A stretch of DNA of 64,000 bases from Afifella aestuarii (GTDB lineage: Bacteria > Pseudomonadota > Alphaproteobacteria > Rhizobiales > Afifellaceae). A program made the position numbers and the translations under genes. Under the pieces are notes generated by a model. That model saw only the letters and a list, made by a program, of their open reading frames with translations, was not told the DNA's origin and searched no databases. The stretch is taken from the NCBI RefSeq assembly GCF_004023665.1, contig NZ_SAUF01000005.1:434001-498000 (forward strand), in the 5' to 3' direction. Position 1 is the stretch's first letter; the number at the start of each line of letters is the position of its first letter. Of this stretch, positions 1 to 8,119 are shown one piece after another.

Positions 1-1049
1 ACTATTTGGAGGTCGAGTACGACCTGTCGGATGTGATGTTCGTGACGACCGCGAATACGCTCAACATCCCACCCGCCTTGATGGACCGGATGGAGATCAT
101 TCGCATCGCCGGTTACACCGAGGATGAGAAGGTCGAGATCGCGCGGCGCCATCTCTTGCCAAAGTCGGAAAAGGATCACGGCCTCCGGAAGGGCGAGTTC
201 TCGATCGACGACGAGGCTCTGCGGACGGTGATTCGCCGCTATACACGGGAAGCTGGCGTCAGAAATCTCGAGCGAGAGCTCGCCACACTCGCCCGCAAGG
301 CGGTGAAGAAGCTCCTGACGAGCGATGAAAAGAAGGTCGCGATCACCTCAGACAATCTCGCCGATTATCTGGGTGTGGCCCGGTACCGATTCGGTGAAGC
401 CGAAAGGGAGGACATGACTGGTGTCGTCACCGGTCTTGCCTGGACCGAAGTCGGTGGCGATCTGCTCACGATCGAGGGTGTCATGATGCCCGGTAAGGGC
501 AAGATGACCGTCACCGGCAACCTTCGCGACGTGATGAAGGAATCGATTTCCGCAGCGGCGTCCTATGTGCGCTCGCGGGCCGTCGATTTCGGCATCGAGC
601 CGCCATTGTTCGATCGGCGCGATATCCACGTGCACGTGCCCGAGGGCGCGACGCCGAAGGATGGACCCTCGGCCGGTATCACGATGGTGACGGCGATCGT
701 TTCGGTGATGACGGGCATTCCAGTCCGTCGCGATGTCGCCATGACCGGTGAGATCACCTTGCGCGGCCGCGTTCTGCCGATTGGTGGCCTTAAGGAGAAG
801 CTTTTGGCGGCCCTCCGCGGCGGCATCAAGACCGTGCTCATCCCGGAAGATAATGCCAAGGATTTGGCGGAGATTCCGGACAATGTGAAGAGCGGCCTTG
901 AGATCATACCTGTTGCCCGAATGGATGAGGTTCTGCGGCATGCATTGGTCCGCCAACCTGAGCCGATCGTGTGGAGCGAAGTGGAGAACGAGCCAAAACG
1001 CTCTGACGTCGCCGAGGATGACAACGCCGCAACGATGATTGCGCACTGA
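1..1049 (+). CDS. lon: ATP-dependent protease Lon, C-terminal part (cut by window start)
   Basis: Cytosolic AAA+ serine protease that degrades misfolded and regulatory proteins. The reading frame is open from the first base (about 348 residues), so the N-terminal substrate domain and Walker A lie upstream of the window. Visible are the end of the AAA+ module ([13 protein letters not shown], sensor region) and the whole S16 protease domain. The catalytic serine sits in PKDGPSAGI (codon 669-671) and the catalytic lysine is the second Lys of GGLKEKL (codon 798-800), the spacing known for E. coli Lon Ser679/Lys722. The tail after the protease domain is short and acidic. The gene ends 18 bases before a strong terminator and is followed by HU, a common order in alphaproteobacteria. 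The TTG near base 6 is not a start. Confidence 0.97.
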   Translation, partial: YLEVEYDLSDVMFVTTANTLNIPPALMDRMEIIRIAGYTEDEKVEIARRHLLPKSEKDHGLRKGEFSIDDEALRTVIRRYTREAGVRNLERELATLARKAVKKLLTSDEKKVAITSDNLADYLGVARYRFGEAEREDMTGVVTGLAWTEVGGDLLTIEGVMMPGKGKMTVTGNLRDVMKESISAAASYVRSRAVDFGIEPPLFDRRDIHVHVPEGATPKDGPSAGITMVTAIVSVMTGIPVRRDVAMTGEITLRGRVLPIGGLKEKLLAALRGGIKTVLIPEDNAKDLAEIPDNVKSGLEIIPVARMDEVLRHALVRQPEPIVWSEVENEPKRSDVAEDDNAATMIAH

Positions 1050-1066
1050 GTGCGCTTAAGCTTCAG

Positions 1067-1093
1067 ACGGCCCGGAACCTTCCGGGCCGTTTT
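1067..1093 (+). terminator. Rho-independent terminator of lon
   Basis: A perfect 10-bp stem (1067-1076 with 1081-1090) and a 4-base loop are followed by a short T run. It lies 18 bases after the lon stop codon. Confidence 0.9.
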
Positions 1094-1217
1094 GTCGTTC
1101 AAAGTTGCGGAAATGCCCAGTTTTCTTGAAGATTTTGCAGATTTTCCGGGCTCTGGCGCTTGCCCCAGGCGTTAATGTGACGCAGAGAATCGCCATCTCG
1201 ACAAAGGGAGAATGAGA

Positions 1218-1493
1218 ATGAACAAGGGTGAATTGGCCGCTGCGGTGGCAGAGAAGACGGATCTGTCCAAGACTCAGGCGACGGACGCTGTGGAAGCCGT
1301 TTTCGGCTGCATCACGGATGCCCTTAAGAAGGGCGAAGAGGTGCGTGTGCTTGGTTTCGGCAATTTCGCCATCTCGGAACGCGCCGCCAGCACGGGCCGC
1401 AATCCGCAGACCGGCGAAAAGATCGAAATCAAGGCTTCCAAGCAGGCCAAGTTCAAGCCGGGCAAGGGTTTGAAGGACGCCGTCAATAGCTGA
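1218..1493 (+). CDS. hupB: DNA-binding protein HU (HupB)
   Basis: Histone-like nucleoid protein of 91 residues that bends and compacts DNA without sequence specificity. It shows the whole HU fold: the N-terminal helices (MNKGELAAAVAEK), the LGFGNFAISERA strand and the DNA-binding arm GRNPQTGEKIEIKASKQAKFKPGK. An in-frame ATG at 1212 would leave only one base after the GGGAG ribosome site (1206-1210). The ATG at 1218 gives a normal seven-base spacing and the family's usual N-terminus, so I chose it. The gene has its own upstream region after the lon terminator and its own terminator, so it is probably monocistronic. Confidence 0.97.
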   Translation: MNKGELAAAVAEKTDLSKTQATDAVEAVFGCITDALKKGEEVRVLGFGNFAISERAASTGRNPQTGEKIEIKASKQAKFKPGKGLKDAVNS

Positions 1494-1512
1494 CGGTCCC
1501 GCTGTTTTGTTG

Positions 1513-1536
1513 AAAGGCCGACCTCTTCGGCCTTTT
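1513..1536 (+). terminator. Rho-independent terminator of hupB
   Basis: An 8-bp stem (1513-1520 with 1528-1535), a 7-base loop and a T tract begin about 20 bases after the hupB stop. Confidence 0.88.
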
Positions 1537-1572
1537 CGATTCCGTCTTCGCGGAATCCATTCTCTTCCAACA

Positions 1573-1601
1573 GACTTGTCATGAGCGACCGCCCTTTATA
1601 C
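1573..1601 (+). promoter_or_regulatory. Possible promoter of tRNA-Val
   Basis: A TTATAC hexamer (1596-1601) lies 11 bases before the mature tRNA 5' end, where a -10 element would be expected. TTGTCA at 1576-1581 resembles a -35 box, but the spacing of 14 is short. A weak call made mainly from position. Confidence 0.35.
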
Positions 1602-1612
1602 AGGGGGGCGGC

Positions 1613-1688
1613 GGGCGGTTAGCTCAGTTGGTAGAGCATCTCGTTTACACCGAGAGGGTCGGCAGTTCGAGCCTGTCACCGCCCACCA
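1613..1688 (+). tRNA. tRNA-Val (anticodon UAC)
   Basis: A 76-base cloverleaf with a 7-bp acceptor stem (1613-1619 with 1678-1684), D arm, anticodon TAC at 1646-1648 in loop TTTACAC, T arm with loop TTCGAGC, and encoded ACCA. It follows the hupB terminator and precedes tRNA-Asp by 150 bases. Confidence 0.97.
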
Positions 1689-1838
1689 GAATTCCCGGAG
1701 CCAGCTCGCAGCCAACGGCTTGCTGGCGCCGGTTTCAGAAAGCTGCACCAATCGTTCGGTGCACGCTTGACACAGACGGCGCAGTCACCTATCTCGCCGT
1801 CTCGCTGAGGGCCGAACCACTGGCCCGACGCCGCCCGC

Positions 1839-1915
1839 GGGGGTGTAGCTCAGTTGGTTAGAGTGCCGGCCTGTCACGCCGGAGGTCGCGGGTTCGAGCC
1901 CCGTCACTCCCGCCA
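1839..1915 (+). tRNA. tRNA-Asp (anticodon GUC)
   Basis: A 77-base cloverleaf with acceptor stem 1839-1845 paired with 1905-1911 (one G-U pair), 9-base D loop, anticodon GTC at 1873-1875, T loop TTCGAGC, discriminator G and encoded CCA. A T-rich run follows at once. Accessory-looking DNA starts directly downstream. I looked for a copy of the tRNA 3' end before nuoA that would mark an integration site and found none. Confidence 0.97.
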
Positions 1916-2248
1916 TTTTTTCTCAGATCCAACCAACGTCTGAGAGCCTGCCGGAGAGAGAACATCTCTCTCCCCCAAAGGCGGAATTTCCCAAACCTCA
2001 TCTTTTCGACTGATCGGCCCGTAGCGTTCGGATTGGTGTCCAGGCGCGCCATCTCTGATGCCGTCGATTCGCATTTGCCCGGCGACCAGCCCGCACCGCA
2101 GGTCGCCGATTCGGTTCGGCGGCTGGCTCAGAGAATCGAATCGGGCAAATCGGATTGCGGACCGGTCCTGCACCCCGCCGACCTGCTTCACGCCTTCACC
2201 GGGCCCTGCAGGCCGCCAGGAGCGCGCAGGGCACCGATCTCAATCTCG

Positions 2249-2277
2249 CGCGGGGAAAGTTCTGGCACTTCCCCGCG
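2249..2277. repeat. GC-rich inverted repeat (hairpin)
   Basis: Perfect 9-bp arms CGCGGGGAA and TTCCCCGCG enclose an 11-base loop. No T run follows on either strand, so it is not a classic terminator. Confidence 0.6.
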
Positions 2278-2549
2278 AGCGTGTCTGTGACGCTCTGTGG
2301 GCTCCTCAACTCGCGTCTCCGATTGAGCGCTGCCATCGCAATCGGACCTTGCTCGCGCTGGGCTGCCGTCCTGGCGCGATCGTGATGAGGTCTGACGGGA
2401 GACGAATTGCCGGCGGCGCCGCTCCGCGACATGCGTGGCGAAGGGCGGGATTGGAGGGGGGCTTGCAGGTCCCGGTGCCTCGGAATGGCGTCATACGAAG
2501 TCCGATCTTATCGACGCTTGCAGGAAGGTTCCGGAAATTAGAACGTGCC

Positions 2550-2605
2550 TAGACAAAGCCGATAAAAAATTATTAAAAATAAGAATTATATATTGCGTCT
2601 GAGGG
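2550..2605 (+). promoter_or_regulatory. AT-rich promoter region and ribosome site of the VWA-RTX gene
   Basis: Bases 2556-2594 are nearly all A and T, unlike anything else in the window. They contain possible -10 elements (TATTAA at 2571, TATATT at 2589) and a TAGACA at 2550-2555. The palindrome TTCCGGAA lies just upstream (2529-2536). GAGGG at 2601-2605 is a ribosome site for the ATG at 2614. The exact promoter is not resolved. Confidence 0.5.
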
Positions 2606-2613
2606 AAACAAGC

Positions 2614-4050
2614 ATGGCGACCAGCATTCAGCAGGACATTACCTTCGTGATCGATACCACCGGAAGCATGTGGGACGAAATCGACACGGTAAAAGAAAGC
2701 GTCACATCTGTTATCGACGCGATTTTTGGCTCTGGTACAACTGATGCGCGCGTAGCGTTGGTCGCTTACAATGACCCGGATACTGAGGTTGTTCTGAATT
2801 TCACCAACGATACGAGCGTTTCTGCGAGGGAGACCGCGGCACGTGAGGCGATTGAGAGCCTCTACGCATCCGGCGGGGGCGACCTCCCGGAACTCGTCAA
2901 CGGAGGTCTTCTCCATGCGCTCGACGGCGATATTGGCGCTTGGCGCCCGGAAGCTGAAGCGCGGCGCATCATTTTGTTCGGCGACGCGCCTCCCAAAGAC
3001 ACCGATCTTCATGACGAAGTGGTTTCACTCGCCAACGGTCAGGATGTGCAGATCTACGGCGTCATCATCGGCGTTTCTGGCTCTGGCATCGACAGTGGCA
3101 CCAAAGAGGCCTTCCAGGACCTGGCATCCGCGACCGGAGGGGGCGTGATTGAAGCGGAAACCACCTCGGACGTCGTTGATTCGCTTCTTTCGGTGATCCT
3201 GACGGGGACCGAACCTATCACCGGCACTTCTGGGGATGATGCGCTGAACGGCGGTATCGGCTTTGATACTCTGATCGGCGGAGGCGGAGCCGACACGATC
3301 TCCGGGGCTGGCGGAAGCGATCAGATTTTCGGTGGACCAGGCGACGACGTGGAGTTCGGCGGGTCCGGCAATGATGCGATGTTCGGTGGCGGAGAAGCCG
3401 ACAAGATTTGGAGCGGTGATGGGTCCGACCAGGCGTATGGGGCCGCCGGCAACGATGTCATCGGCGGTGGTAAGGGCGACGACATCCTGGGCGGCGGAAC
3501 TGGCGCGGATTCCCTGTACGGCGGCGATGGCGACGACACGGTCTACGGCGGCTCTGACGCCTCTCGCGATGTGATCTACGGCGGGAGTGGCTCTGATGTG
3601 GCCTATATCGGAGCGGGTCACGACGTTTTGGTCGGTGGCGCGGATGACGACATTCTCGGCGCAGGCTCAGGCAATGACGAGGTTGCGGGCGGGGCCGGTG
3701 CGGATACGATCTACGGCGCTGCGGGCGATGATACGATCTTTGGCGGTGAGGACGACGACGTCATCTACGGTGGCACGGGCAATGACGTGATCTATCTGGG
3801 ATCCGATTCGTACTCGTATGACGTCTATGCCGCCGGACCCAACAATGGTGATGACACCGTCTATGGGTTTGAGGACGGGCGTGACCACATCGATCTCTCC
3901 GAGACCTCGATCGGCAGTTCGGCTGAGCTCGATGCAGCTCTTTCAACCGACGCCTCCGGCAATGTCGTCATCAACTTCGCCGAGGGCGGCAGCATCACGA
4001 TCGACGGCATCAGTGCTGGAGAGTTCAGCAGCTCGGACGTTTATTTTTGA
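2614..4050 (+). CDS. VWA domain protein with RTX calcium-binding repeats, probably type I secreted
   Basis: A 478-residue protein of two parts. Residues about 1-197 form a von Willebrand factor A domain with a MIDAS-like start DTTGS (residues 14-18, Thr in the middle position instead of Ser) and a later FGD (Asp124). Residues about 205-396 are glycine/aspartate nonapeptide repeats of the RTX type (GGxGxDxxx, for example GGPGDDVEF, GGDGDDTVYG, GGTGNDVIY), which fold into a calcium-loaded beta roll. The last 80 residues (DHIDLSETS to DVYF) look like the C-terminal export signal of type I secretion substrates. There is no Sec signal peptide. The ATG at 2614 has GAGGG eight bases upstream; an in-frame TTG at 2593 is rejected. 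No type I exporter is encoded nearby. The cellular role is unknown; adhesion or binding at the cell surface is an inference from the domains. Confidence 0.9.
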   Translation: MATSIQQDITFVIDTTGSMWDEIDTVKESVTSVIDAIFGSGTTDARVALVAYNDPDTEVVLNFTNDTSVSARETAAREAIESLYASGGGDLPELVNGGLLHALDGDIGAWRPEAEARRIILFGDAPPKDTDLHDEVVSLANGQDVQIYGVIIGVSGSGIDSGTKEAFQDLASATGGGVIEAETTSDVVDSLLSVILTGTEPITGTSGDDALNGGIGFDTLIGGGGADTISGAGGSDQIFGGPGDDVEFGGSGNDAMFGGGEADKIWSGDGSDQAYGAAGNDVIGGGKGDDILGGGTGADSLYGGDGDDTVYGGSDASRDVIYGGSGSDVAYIGAGHDVLVGGADDDILGAGSGNDEVAGGAGADTIYGAAGDDTIFGGEDDDVIYGGTGNDVIYLGSDSYSYDVYAAGPNNGDDTVYGFEDGRDHIDLSETSIGSSAELDAALSTDASGNVVINFAEGGSITIDGISAGEFSSSDVYF

Positions 4051-4082
4051 CGTCGGCGGCCTGGCCGCCTGCGCCGAAACAG

Positions 4083-4119
4083 CCTTCCCCATCCGCAGAT
4101 CTTCTGCGGGTGGGGAAGG
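4083..4119 (+). terminator. Very strong hairpin after the VWA-RTX gene, possible terminator
   Basis: Arms 4083-4099 and 4103-4119 pair over 17 bp with one G-T pair and a 3-base loop. It starts 32 bases after the stop codon. No T tract follows on either strand, so it may be an RNA 3'-end stabiliser or a factor-dependent stop rather than a classic terminator. Confidence 0.5.
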
Positions 4120-4306
4120 GGGCCTGACGCCGTTCCTGGGGTTTCCCCGTCATCTCCCGTTTTCCCTCTCTCAAGGCGCGAATCTTGCGATGCCCGAACC
4201 TTGCTGGAAGCTGCCAACGTCCCGTCCACGATGACCATGGGCGCCGGCAGGTCGCGCCATAAATTCCGGGTCGCGAGAGGGATGTCTGGAAGATGTCGGG
4301 TGAGGG

Positions 4307-4975
4307 GTGGAGTCGAGACAAGCACGTCCGCCACGATTGCGGTTCCGCCTGTTGGGTGAGGTGGCGCTTATCTATCTCGGCGCACCGCTCGCCATCCATT
4401 GGATGGTGATCAACTGGCACATGCCGGTCTTCGCGTTGCTGACAGCGACGCTGCCTGCGATTCTTCTGATTTTCGCGACGGATCGCTCGTTCCGTTGGCG
4501 GGATGCGTTCCGGCTGCAGTGGCAGAACGGTATCCTTCGCCGGATCCTGATTCTGTTCGTTGGCGCCGCCGCCTTTTTGACGGCTGCCACCGCGTGGTTT
4601 TTGCCGGACGGACTTTTCGGCTTGCTGCGGATCCACCCGCAGCTCTGGCTCATGATCCTCGTCTTCTATCCGCTCCTGTCGGCGCTGCCGCAGGAGCTTG
4701 TCTATCGGGTGTGGTTCTTCCATCGCTATCGTGGCCTCTTCGGGCATCACGAGGCGGTCGCCGTCGCGGCGAATGCGGTACTCTTTGCCTTCGCCCACAT
4801 CATTTTCGGCAGCGCGATGTCGGTTACCGGGGCCTTTCTGTTGGGGCTTCTCCTGGCCCGGCGCTACGCACAAGCGCGCTCTTTCTGGCCGGTTTGGTTG
4901 GAACACGCCCTCTATGGTGACCTCGTCTTCACCATCGGTCTCGGCCGGTTCTTTTATCTGAGCGCTGGTGGATGA
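4307..4975 (+). CDS. CPBP family intramembrane metalloprotease (CAAX/Abi-like)
   Basis: A 222-residue polytopic membrane protein with about six hydrophobic segments. It carries the three signature spots of the CPBP family: QELVYR (Glu130, Arg134), FAFAH (His164) and EHALYGD (His200). These residues form the proposed metal and catalytic centre in the membrane. Where the third motif often ends in Asn, Gly is seen here. The GTG at 4307 is the first possible start, because an in-frame TGA lies at 4301; the ribosome site is poor, so the N-terminus is uncertain. Family members range from prenyl-protein proteases to bacteriocin-immunity proteins, and the substrate here is unknown. It sits alone between the VWA-RTX gene and nuoA on the same strand, and a link to either neighbour is not shown. 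Confidence 0.8.
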   Translation: MESRQARPPRLRFRLLGEVALIYLGAPLAIHWMVINWHMPVFALLTATLPAILLIFATDRSFRWRDAFRLQWQNGILRRILILFVGAAAFLTAATAWFLPDGLFGLLRIHPQLWLMILVFYPLLSALPQELVYRVWFFHRYRGLFGHHEAVAVAANAVLFAFAHIIFGSAMSVTGAFLLGLLLARRYAQARSFWPVWLEHALYGDLVFTIGLGRFFYLSAGG

Positions 4976-5060
4976 GACAGGGTTGCGCAGGACGAGGTCC
5001 CGGTCTAACTCACACAGTGGTGCGATTGGAAAATCCCCTCCGTCGCACCCGGATGAACCA

Positions 5061-5089
5061 TTGACGCTCTGACTTGCGCCAATACATAC
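5061..5089 (+). promoter_or_regulatory. Possible promoter of the nuo operon
   Basis: TTGACG at 5061-5066 is a good -35 box. With a 16-17 base spacer, TACATA or ACATAC (5083-5089) would be a weak -10. It lies 30 bases before the nuoA start in the only gap between CPBP and nuoA. Confidence 0.4.
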
Positions 5090-5118
5090 CGTCTACCGGG
5101 GATGGCCCGGTCGTTATG

Positions 5119-5484
5119 ATGAACGAGCTTCTTCTCAGCTATCTGCCCATCGTCATTTTCATTGCGCTTGCGCTGGTTATCGGGCTGGCGTTGCTGGTTT
5201 CTCCATTTATCGTTGCCCACAGTGCGCCGGATCCGGAGAAGCTGTCGGCATACGAATGCGGCTTCAACGCCTTCGATGACGCCCGTATGAAATTCGATGT
5301 GCGGTTCTACCTGGTCGCCATCTTGTTCATCATCTTCGATCTCGAAGTGGCCTTTCTGTTCCCCTGGGCTGTGGCGTTCCACACCGTCGGTTGGTTCGGC
5401 TTCTGGTCGATGATGGTGTTTCTCGCCGTCCTTACGATTGGCTTCGTCTACGAATGGAAAAAGGGAGCTCTGGAATGGGATTGA
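5119..5484 (+). CDS. nuoA: NADH-quinone oxidoreductase subunit A
   Basis: Membrane subunit of respiratory complex I, at the junction between the quinone site and the proton-pumping arm. The 121-residue protein shows three transmembrane segments and the conserved loop [20 protein letters not shown], whose Cys and acidic residues face the quinone tunnel. Two ATGs in tandem (5116, 5119) can start it; the second gives the common MNELL start. It is the first gene of a 14-subunit operon in the standard A to N order. Its end overlaps nuoB by 10 bases. Confidence 0.95.
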   Translation: MNELLLSYLPIVIFIALALVIGLALLVSPFIVAHSAPDPEKLSAYECGFNAFDDARMKFDVRFYLVAILFIIFDLEVAFLFPWAVAFHTVGWFGFWSMMVFLAVLTIGFVYEWKKGALEWD

Positions 5485-6050
5485 CCGACGCTCGCCCACG
5501 CATCGACGACCCGCATCCTCTTGGGCGCGAAGGCTCGTCGACGCTGCCGCGCCAGGGGGATCCCTTCTTCAGCGAGATCAACAATGAGCTCGCCGACAAG
5601 GGTTGGCTTGTCACCTCGACCGACGAGCTGATCAACTGGTCGCGCACGGGCTCATTGATGTGGATGACCTTCGGGCTCGCTTGTTGCGCCATCGAGATGA
5701 TGCAGACGTCCGGCCCACGCTATGATGTGGAGCGTTTCGGTTTTGCACCGCGCGCCTCGCCGCGCCAGTCGGACGTGATGATTGTGGCGGGCACGCTGAC
5801 CAACAAAATGGCCCCGGCGCTCAGGAAGGTCTACGATCAGATGCCTGAGCCGCGCTACGTCATCTCCATGGGCTCATGCGCCAATGGCGGCGGCTACTAC
5901 CACTATTCCTATTCCGTGGTGCGGGGCTGCGACCGCGTCGTTCCGGTCGACATCTACGTGCCTGGTTGTCCGCCGACGGCGGAAGCGCTTCTGTACGGCG
6001 TGCTGCTTCTGCAGAAGAAGATCCGCCGCACTGGCACGATTGAGCGGTGA
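5475..6050 (+). CDS. nuoB: NADH-quinone oxidoreductase subunit B
   Basis: Peripheral complex I subunit that holds the terminal 4Fe-4S cluster N2, which passes electrons to quinone. The cluster ligands are visible: the tandem Cys70-Cys71 ([10 protein letters not shown]), Cys135 ([10 protein letters not shown]) and Cys165 ([13 protein letters not shown]). The start ATG at 5475 overlaps the nuoA end and has GGAGC just upstream. The same frame extends further upstream only inside nuoA. At 191 residues it is normal for the family, with a somewhat long, poorly conserved N-terminus. Confidence 0.97.
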   Translation: MGLTDARPRIDDPHPLGREGSSTLPRQGDPFFSEINNELADKGWLVTSTDELINWSRTGSLMWMTFGLACCAIEMMQTSGPRYDVERFGFAPRASPRQSDVMIVAGTLTNKMAPALRKVYDQMPEPRYVISMGSCANGGGYYHYSYSVVRGCDRVVPVDIYVPGCPPTAEALLYGVLLLQKKIRRTGTIER

Positions 6051-6664
6051 CCGAGACCATGGCCGACACTGAAAGCCTGGCGGATATCGCCTCTCACATT
6101 GCCGGACATCTCGGCGACCGTGTGGAAGATTCCGCCATCGCCTACGGCGAATTGACGATCACCGTCGACCCTGTCGACATCGTTCAGACCCTGCGCTTCC
6201 TGCGCGACGACGCGCGGCTGCAGTTCGTCTGTTTCATCGACGTTTGCGGCGTCGATTATCCTGCGCGCCGGCGCCGCTTCGATGTCGTCTATCATCTCTT
6301 GAGCCCGCGCCAGAATGCGCGCATCCGCGTAAAAGTGCAGGCGGACGAGAATACAGCTGTGCCGTCTGTGACCGACGTATTCCCGGGAGCGGATTGGTTT
6401 GAGCGCGAGGCTTACGACCTTTACGGCATTCTCTTCTCGGGCCATCCGGACCTTCGCCGCATCCTGACGGATTACGGCTTCCGGGGGCATCCGTTGCGCA
6501 AAGATTTCCCTCTGACGGGTTTCGTCGAGGTTCGCTACGACAACGAGCAGGCGCGCGTCGTCTATGAGCCGGTGAAGCTCCAACAGGAATTTCGGAGTTT
6601 CGATTTTCTATCCCCGTGGGAAGGGCCGGACTACGTTCTGCCCGGGGACGAGAAGGCGAGTTGA
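6047..6664 (+). CDS. nuoC: NADH-quinone oxidoreductase subunit C
   Basis: The 30-kDa subunit of complex I (205 residues), which packs against NuoD in the peripheral arm and carries no cofactor. The family motif is clear: [20 protein letters not shown] followed by [24 protein letters not shown] at 6047 overlaps the nuoB stop (GTGA), typical of coupled translation. An ATG four codons later (6059) is an equally possible start. nuoC and nuoD are separate genes here, unlike the fused form of E. coli. Confidence 0.96.
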   Translation: MTETMADTESLADIASHIAGHLGDRVEDSAIAYGELTITVDPVDIVQTLRFLRDDARLQFVCFIDVCGVDYPARRRRFDVVYHLLSPRQNARIRVKVQADENTAVPSVTDVFPGADWFEREAYDLYGILFSGHPDLRRILTDYGFRGHPLRKDFPLTGFVEVRYDNEQARVVYEPVKLQQEFRSFDFLSPWEGPDYVLPGDEKAS

Positions 6665-6936
6665 GCGAGGTGTCCCGCGCAGCAGCAGAGCGTGTCGCTG
6701 CCGGCGGTACGAATTTTGCCCGCTGCTACAAGCGCATCCGAGCCGTATCCAGCGCCGTGTCGACAGCGGCAGGGTGGCGCGAAAATGAAGCGCGCGCGCT
6801 TGGCGATCCTCTCGTCTCGAATCGCACCGGTGACAGCGTGCGGCCGAACGCCAGCGGCTCCGTAAAGCCCGCGCCGTTGCGCTGCCGGGTCATTCATCAT
6901 CTCTCTTCAGGACCGACGTATACTCATGCCCTCTGA
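6661..6936 (+). CDS. Possible 91-codon ORF bridging nuoC and nuoD
   Basis: The nuoC-nuoD gap of 261 bases is unusually wide for this tight operon and is filled end to end by one open frame. It begins at a TTG that overlaps the nuoC stop (TTGA) and ends 11 bases inside nuoD. GTG at 6670 is another start. The predicted protein is basic, with no domain, signal or membrane segment that I recognise. Third codon positions look moderately GC-rich, less so than in the flanking nuo genes. It could equally be a non-coding spacer. Low confidence. Confidence 0.25.
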   Translation: MSEVSRAAAERVAAGGTNFARCYKRIRAVSSAVSTAAGWRENEARALGDPLVSNRTGDSVRPNASGSVKPAPLRCRVIHHLSSGPTYTHAL

Positions 6937-8119
6937 AGCTGATCTCCGTAATTTCAACATCAACTTTGGACCGCAACATCCTGCTGCGCATGGTGTTTTG
7001 CGTCTAGTGCTGGAATTGGACGGGGAGGTCGTCAAGCGCGTCGATCCGCATATCGGCTTGCTGCATCGCGGCACCGAGAAGCTGATCGAATACAAGACCT
7101 ATCTGCAGGCGGTGCCTTATTTCGATCGCCTCGATTACGTCGCGCCGATGAACCAGGAGCATGCTTTCGCGTTGGCTACGGAGCGCCTCCTGGGACTGGA
7201 GGTTCCGAAGCGCGGCCAGATCATTCGAGTGCTCTATTCGGAGATCGGGCGGATTCTCTCCCATCTCTTGCACGTCGTGACGCACGCCCTCGACGTCGGG
7301 GCCCTGACGCCTCCGCTTTGGGGCTTCGAAGCGCGGGAAGTGCTGATGGGCTTCTATGAGCGGGCCTCGGGTGCGCGCATGCATGCGGCCTACTTCCGTC
7401 CGGGGGGCGTGCACCAGGATCTGCCGCCGCAGCTCATCGCCGATATCTACAATTACTGCGACCCGCTGTTGAAGGTCTGTGACGACCTCGAGGGGCTTCT
7501 CACCGACAACCGCATTTTCAAGCAGCGCTGTGTCGACATCGGCGTCGTGACGCTCGACGAGGCGTGGCGGCGGGGCTTCTCGGGTGTCGTGCTGAGGAGC
7601 GCCGGTGTCGCGTGGGATCTGCGGAAATCTCAGCCCTACGACGGCTACGAGGAATATGATTTCGATATTCCCGTCGGTAAGAACGGCGACGTCTACGACC
7701 GGTACATCATCCACATGGATGAGATGCGTCAGGCCGTTCGCATCATGAAGCAATGTTGCGAGAAGCTGAATTCGCCCGAAGGTGCTGGCCCGGTGTCGGC
7801 CCAGGACGGCAAGGTGGTGCCGCCGAAGCGCGGACAGATGAAGCGTTCGATGGAAGCGCTCATCCATCACTTCAAGCTCTATACCGAGGGCTACCATGTG
7901 CCGGCTGGCGAGGTTTACGCCCCGGTCGAAGCCCCTAAGGGTGAGTTCGGGGTCTATCTCGTCTCCGACGGCTCCAACAAACCTTACCGCTGCAAAATTC
8001 GAGCGCCGGGCTTCGTGCATCTGGCCGGCCTCGATTCGATTTCGCGAGGCCATATGCTTGCCGATATGTCGTCTGTGCTCGGCTCCATCGATGTCGTTTT
8101 TGGAGAGGTGGATCGCTGA
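6926..8119 (+). CDS. nuoD: NADH-quinone oxidoreductase subunit D
   Basis: The 49-kDa subunit (397 residues), which forms the quinone-binding pocket with NuoB and is related to the large subunit of NiFe hydrogenases. The N-terminal loop [14 protein letters not shown] carries the His that contacts the quinone head group. [15 protein letters not shown] and the C-terminal [11 protein letters not shown] are also typical. The ATG at 6926 gives the normal family start, but its ribosome site is weak and distant (CAGGA about 14 bases away). The nuoD stop and nuoE start overlap by one base. Confidence 0.97.
   Translation: MPSEADLRNFNINFGPQHPAAHGVLRLVLELDGEVVKRVDPHIGLLHRGTEKLIEYKTYLQAVPYFDRLDYVAPMNQEHAFALATERLLGLEVPKRGQIIRVLYSEIGRILSHLLHVVTHALDVGALTPPLWGFEAREVLMGFYERASGARMHAAYFRPGGVHQDLPPQLIADIYNYCDPLLKVCDDLEGLLTDNRIFKQRCVDIGVVTLDEAWRRGFSGVVLRSAGVAWDLRKSQPYDGYEEYDFDIPVGKNGDVYDRYIIHMDEMRQAVRIMKQCCEKLNSPEGAGPVSAQDGKVVPPKRGQMKRSMEALIHHFKLYTEGYHVPAGEVYAPVEAPKGEFGVYLVSDGSNKPYRCKIRAPGFVHLAGLDSISRGHMLADMSSVLGSIDVVFGEVDR

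Larger units (their letters stand above)
1916..2613. other. Non-coding stretch with several hairpins, no supported gene
   Basis: About 700 bases without a convincing gene. Open frames here are arginine- and alanine-rich, lack ribosome sites and overlap each other on both strands. It contains a CTCAGA/TCTGAG hairpin (1922-1927 with 1939-1944), a perfect 8-bp GGAGAGAG/CTCTCTCC hairpin (1953-1973), a repeated inverted 9-mer ATTTGCCCG near 2073 and 2143, the GC-rich hairpin at 2249-2277, and an AT-rich tail before the VWA-RTX gene. It could hold a decayed gene or untranslated regulatory RNA; I cannot tell which. Confidence 0.5.

Noticed and set aside
1628-1861. 77-codon frame starting inside tRNA-Val
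   Set aside because: It overlaps both tRNA genes and has no ribosome site.
2058-2552. 164-codon and other overlapping frames in the region before the VWA-RTX gene
   Set aside because: Competing frames on both strands, Arg/Pro-rich, without ribosome sites; I could not match any to a protein family.
3200-3800. Tandem DNA repeat or CRISPR-like array
   Set aside because: The periodicity comes from RTX nonapeptide codons; repeat units vary and there are no spacers.
4200-4310. Frameshifted N-terminus of the CPBP protease
   Set aside because: An upstream frame from ATG near 4231 has no membrane segment, and the GTG 4307 product already has a plausible length.
1839-5118. Genomic island integrated at tRNA-Asp with att repeats
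   Set aside because: No copy of the tRNA 3' end was found before nuoA, and there is no integrase.
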